A stretch of 64,000 nucleotides of DNA, taken from NCBI GenBank assembly GCA_022823505.1, contig JAJEIA010000058.1:29770-93769 (forward strand), in the 5' to 3' direction. The notes beneath the pieces were generated by a model. That model was not told the origin of the DNA. It was given only the letters and a program-made list of their open reading frames with translations, and did not search any database. Each line of letters starts with the position of its first letter. The stretch's first letter is position 1. Shown here piece after piece: positions 61,655 through 64,000 of this stretch. This DNA is from Dehalococcoidia bacterium. GTDB lineage: Bacteria > Chloroflexota > Dehalococcoidia > Lucifugimonadales > UBA3495. Position numbers and translations under genes: made by a program.

Positions 61655-61750
61655 GGTGATGCCTCCTGTACGAGCGTATTCGATGCCGATGCTAACTGGG
61701 TGCGCCCACTTTATCGGTGATGCAGCGCAGGCGCAACCGGACTTCTCCCG

Positions 61751-62305
61751 CTATGCGGTGGCATCCCAAAGCCTTTCGAAACCCGCGGGCTTCCCGCAAC
61801 AAAATTGCAAACGGTAGACGTCCGGGTTGGTCAGGCTCCGCCACCCATCGAAGCCGAACGTCGCATCGACGGAGTGCAGAACCAGACTGAGCAGGTTGCC
61901 GTGGGTAACCAGCGCGGGCATCCGGTGGCCGCATCCCAGCGCGTCGTCCAGGCACGCCCAGGCCCGCTGAAGCACGTCGTTGGCGGACTCGCCGCCGGGG
62001 GCGCGGAGCGCGGGATCCGCGAACGAATCGCGGACGACGTCCTGCCAGTGCGGGATCGGGTGCGGCGAAAGGGTGCGCTCGTTCAGGCGGCGGTCGACCA
62101 CGACGGGGAGGGAGAGGGCACGGGCCAGGGGCCATGCCGTTTGGCGGGCCCGGCGGAACTCGCTGGCAAATATGGCGTCCACACCTCTCGCGGCCAGGAA
62201 ATCGGCCAGCGCCCGGGCGTGGCGATGGCCGGCTGCGGTCAGCGGTGCGTCCGGCTCCTGACCGGTTGCCTCGCAGTGACGGACCAGGATCAGGCTGGCG
62301 GCCAC
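61751..62305 (-). CDS. Histidine phosphatase (phosphoglycerate mutase-like)
   Basis: A GTG at 62305 gives 184 residues beginning (M)AASLILVRHCEATGQEPDAPLTAAGHRHARALA. The catalytic RHC of LILVRHCEATG replaces the common RHG, and ALVTHGNLLSLVLH holds the second histidine. FASEFRRARQTAWPLARAL and LNERTLSP provide the phosphate pocket and acid. The cytoplasmic family hydrolyses small phosphate esters. The start is uncertain; it lies 8 bases after the GNAT stop, and the same-strand operon is evident. Confidence 0.8.
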   Translation of the reverse strand: MAASLILVRHCEATGQEPDAPLTAAGHRHARALADFLAARGVDAIFASEFRRARQTAWPLARALSLPVVVDRRLNERTLSPHPIPHWQDVVRDSFADPALRAPGGESANDVLQRAWACLDDALGCGHRMPALVTHGNLLSLVLHSVDATFGFDGWRSLTNPDVYRLQFCCGKPAGFERLWDATA

Positions 62306-62313
62306 GGTCTGGT

Positions 62314-62757
62314 CTACGGACGCCAGCGGAGTCGAGCCCCGACCTCGGTGAAACCGGCGCGCTGGTAGAACTGGATCTGCCGTTCGCCATGGAATGGCGT
62401 GCCCAGCTCGACCATGGCGCAGCCGCGCGATATGGCGTGATCCAAGGCGAACCGCAGGACCTCCATGCCGATGCCGGTGCTGCGGACACTGGGGTCGACG
62501 TACATCTCCTGGATGATGGCGTAGCGGCCGACGCTGCGGAGAGCGTCCACAAAGGAGACGGTGCATACCGCGACCGGTTGGCCTTCGGCTTCACCCAGTA
62601 CCACGAATCCGCCCGGACCGTCGTCGGCAAACGATTCGAACACCGGGGCCATCGCCTCCGCGGGGGCCGGCGTTCCGCCCAGTTCGGTGAGGAGTTGGCG
62701 GGCCAGGCCGATGGCAACGTCCCGATCTCCGCTGGTAGCCAGCCTGATCGTGGTCAT
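62314..62757 (-). CDS. GNAT family N-acetyltransferase
   Basis: The 147-residue protein fits the GNAT fold: MTTIRLATSGDRDVAIGLARQLL at the start, IIQEMYVDPSVRSTGIGMEVLRFAL containing the acetyl-CoA-binding R-x-x-G-x-G/A-like loop (RSTGIG), and IQFYQRAGFTEVGARLRW at the end. The substrate is unknown. It lies 4 bases after the YCII gene and 8 bases before the phosphatase gene, so the three are probably cotranscribed. Confidence 0.87.
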   Translation of the reverse strand: MTTIRLATSGDRDVAIGLARQLLTELGGTPAPAEAMAPVFESFADDGPGGFVVLGEAEGQPVAVCTVSFVDALRSVGRYAIIQEMYVDPSVRSTGIGMEVLRFALDHAISRGCAMVELGTPFHGERQIQFYQRAGFTEVGARLRWRP

Positions 62758-62761
62758 GGGA

Positions 62762-63238
62762 TCACCTGAGGGTAGTTCCCACTGATACGGACGTGCACGG
62801 GCTATTGGGAACCCACATCATGACCCCGACGCTCTCACGCAACCGTTTTTCCTGCTCCTGAAGCTCCGGAGTCATCGCTTCCGCAAAATCTTCCATTTCG
62901 TAGAGCGGGCGGATTTCGATTTCGCTGGGTCCCAGCATGGGATTGGGGCACTTCTTCACCCACTCAACGGCCGCATCCATACTTGCTACTTCCCAGATCC
63001 AGAAGCCGGCTATAAGCTCGCTGACGGCGGGAAACGGGCCATTGATAACCGTGCGGTCGGCTCCGTTGAAGGCGACGCGCTTGCCCTGCGAGGAAGGCTT
63101 CAGGCTTTCGCCGGCCTGCATCACCCCGGCATTCACCAGTTCCTCGTTGAAAGCGAACCTGGCCTCGATGAGCTCCGTTGAAGGCATCACTCCGGCCTCG
63201 CTGTCTTCGGTGGCTTTCACCAACACCATCACTCGCAT
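62762..63238 (-). CDS. YCII/DGPF-domain protein
   Basis: The 158-residue product has the YCII-related (DGPF) fold: MRVMVLVKATEDSEAGVMPSTELIEARFAFNEELVNAGVMQAGESLKPSSQGKRV and NGPFPAVSELIAGFWIWEVASMDAAVEWVKKCP, which carries the NGPF variant of the DGPF motif. A C-terminal helical extension ends PELQEQEKRLRE. Family members are small ligand-binding or peroxidase-like proteins, often in signalling operons with ECF sigma factors; none is present here. It ends 4 bases before the GNAT gene. Confidence 0.85.
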   Translation of the reverse strand: MRVMVLVKATEDSEAGVMPSTELIEARFAFNEELVNAGVMQAGESLKPSSQGKRVAFNGADRTVINGPFPAVSELIAGFWIWEVASMDAAVEWVKKCPNPMLGPSEIEIRPLYEMEDFAEAMTPELQEQEKRLRESVGVMMWVPNSPCTSVSVGTTLR

Positions 63239-63260
63239 TGCGGTTTCTCCGGAACAAGCC

Positions 63261-63737
63261 TCACAGCGCGTCGAATCCCTTCCAGCCCGGGATGGCGGAC
63301 GCCTGACGGATCCAACCGGCGACGAGTTCCTCGTCGATCGCCCCGTCCTCGTAGATGTGGTAGTAGCGGGTGTCCGGATCCTTGGACTCGACGGGCGGAA
63401 GGGGATCGAGCGAGGCGCCGTTGAGGAAGGTGACCTTCACGTAGCGGGTGAAGACGTGGTAGCTGAGGAACCAACCCTGGCCCTCGACGCCGTAGAAGGG
63501 CGAGTTCCACCGTACAGCCTTGCGCACGTCGGGCACGGTGCGCACGATGAGTTCGTCCAACCGGCGGCCGACGTCGCTTTTCCAGTCGGGCATGGCCTCA
63601 ATATAGGCCTGCACCGGGGCGTCGCCGTCGGCTTTGGCGATCTGAGGGTTGCCGCCGGAGAGGAGTTTGACCTCGCCGGGAGGGCTGCTGGGGGACGAAG
63701 AAGGTTTGGCGGAACGTTTGGAGCGTGAAGTGGGCAT
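63261..63737 (-). CDS. DUF1801 family protein
   Basis: The 158-residue protein has a disordered Ser/Lys/Pro-rich N-terminus (MPTSRSKRSAKPSSSPSSPP). The DUF1801 (YdhG-like) domain follows, from VQAYIEAMPDWKSDVGRRLDELIVRTVPDVRKAVRWNSPFYGVEGQGWFLSYHVFTRYVKVTFLNGASLDPLPP to the end. Proteins of this fold are small and of unknown function. It lies 22 bases upstream of the YCII gene and is the first in this operon. About 260 bases before it hold only the end of the next gene. Confidence 0.85.
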   Translation of the reverse strand: MPTSRSKRSAKPSSSPSSPPGEVKLLSGGNPQIAKADGDAPVQAYIEAMPDWKSDVGRRLDELIVRTVPDVRKAVRWNSPFYGVEGQGWFLSYHVFTRYVKVTFLNGASLDPLPPVESKDPDTRYYHIYEDGAIDEELVAGWIRQASAIPGWKGFDAL

Positions 63738-63854
63738 TTTACCGGTCGATCCCTCTGGGACGTACGACGATTTGTCGGGGGTGGACCTCAGACGCGAACC
63801 GCAGGGGAGCGCGAACCGATTTTCGAGGGATGCGGGATCGCAATGGTTAAAGTC

Positions 63855-64000
63855 TCAGATGGTGGGCCTGAGTGCACGGTAGGTGGAACTATCTTCGAAC
63901 CGTGGTTGGGACAGCCCGTTGAATCCCACCGCTCCACCAGAATTGACTGAATCGAGGACATTCAAGTTGAGGTTCGCGCTGGAATTGTAGCCGAGTCCGG
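63855..64000 (-). CDS. C-terminal end of a gene cut by the right edge
   Basis: On the minus strand an open frame enters from the edge and stops at 63855. It reads GLGYNSSANLNLNVLDSVNSGGAVGFNGLSQPRFEDSSTYRALRPTI, rich in Asn, Ser and Gly. Local base composition is less GC-rich than the neighbouring genes. The frame is not in the track because it has no start in the window. I cannot assign a family; a cell-surface or secreted protein would suit the composition. Confidence 0.4.
   Translation of the reverse strand, partial: GLGYNSSANLNLNVLDSVNSGGAVGFNGLSQPRFEDSSTYRALRPTI

Overview
The window looks like a piece of a high-GC bacterial chromosome. Gene content (FMN-dependent LLM-class oxidoreductase, class III CoA-transferase, sulfite oxidase, many amidohydrolases and small hydrolases, Uma2-type nucleases, an rpsF-ssb-rpsR operon with odd tails) fits an uncultured Chloroflexota lineage such as the SAR202/Dehalococcoidia relatives. 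That placement is inference from gene content only. No rRNA, tRNA, CRISPR array, transposase or phage gene was recognised. Coding density is high, genes sit in short operons with ATGA overlaps, and many GC-rich antisense ORFs in the track are shadows.

Layout. 1-9995: an MFS transporter cut by the left edge with a small membrane protein, then a sulfur-flavoured block on the minus strand: acyl-CoA-dehydrogenase-fold flavoprotein, sulfite oxidase, a four-rhodanese protein and a cysteine-dioxygenase-like cupin, with two paralogous Uma2 nucleases and a tiny zinc-finger-like protein between them; a divergent LLM flavin oxidoreductase follows. 10283-12753: circularly permuted ATP-grasp plus alpha-E pair. 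12879-19003: a sigma70-type promoter, rpsF-ssb-rpsR, a membrane-anchored parvulin-type foldase, hom, thrC and folE. 19018-23045: FemAB/BioF2-like acyltransferase, MshA-like glycosyltransferase, DUF502 protein and PIG-L deacetylase. 23071-27702 (minus): S9 peptidase, a 73-aa protein, a GatC/AtzG-like subunit, a broken HEPN gene, an MNT nucleotidyltransferase and an amidase. 27936-38374: metG, polyprenyl synthase, CaiB-type CoA-transferase and the histidine-related genes hisS, hisF and hisIE, with two paralogous membrane/coiled-coil proteins and a HAD gene split by a stop codon. 38371-45396: S51-like peptidase, VOC protein, argS and a heterodimeric ABC exporter. 45458-50654: alpha/beta hydrolase, then pgi, a frameshifted gnd and zwf (upper glycolysis/oxidative pentose phosphate entry). 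50735-63737: accessory metabolism (double CMD protein, DUF5678-like/retropepsin-like pair, D-aminoacylase, Nudix, a GATase-like fusion, dienelactone hydrolase, a DUF433/DUF5615 toxin-antitoxin-like pair, metal-dependent hydrolase, a relic iron-type ABC transporter, SDR, phosphatase, GNAT, YCII, DUF1801) and the 3' end of one more gene at the right edge.

Regulation. A recurring 9-mer, TGCTAnnAT or a close variant, lies 31-58 bases before at least eight start codons on both strands and is best read as an extended -10 element. One copy sits only 6 bases before an ATG, suggesting a leaderless mRNA. Perfect GC-rich hairpins close several transcription units.

Themes worth following: the putative organosulfur-to-sulfate gene block; matched low-complexity extensions on the ribosomal partners S6 and S18; an HEPN/MNT module decaying inside an amidase operon; two paralogous small membrane proteins each directly upstream of a histidine-related gene; and several broken genes (HEPN, HAD, gnd, FecCDE-type transporter), which are either real decay or assembly errors.
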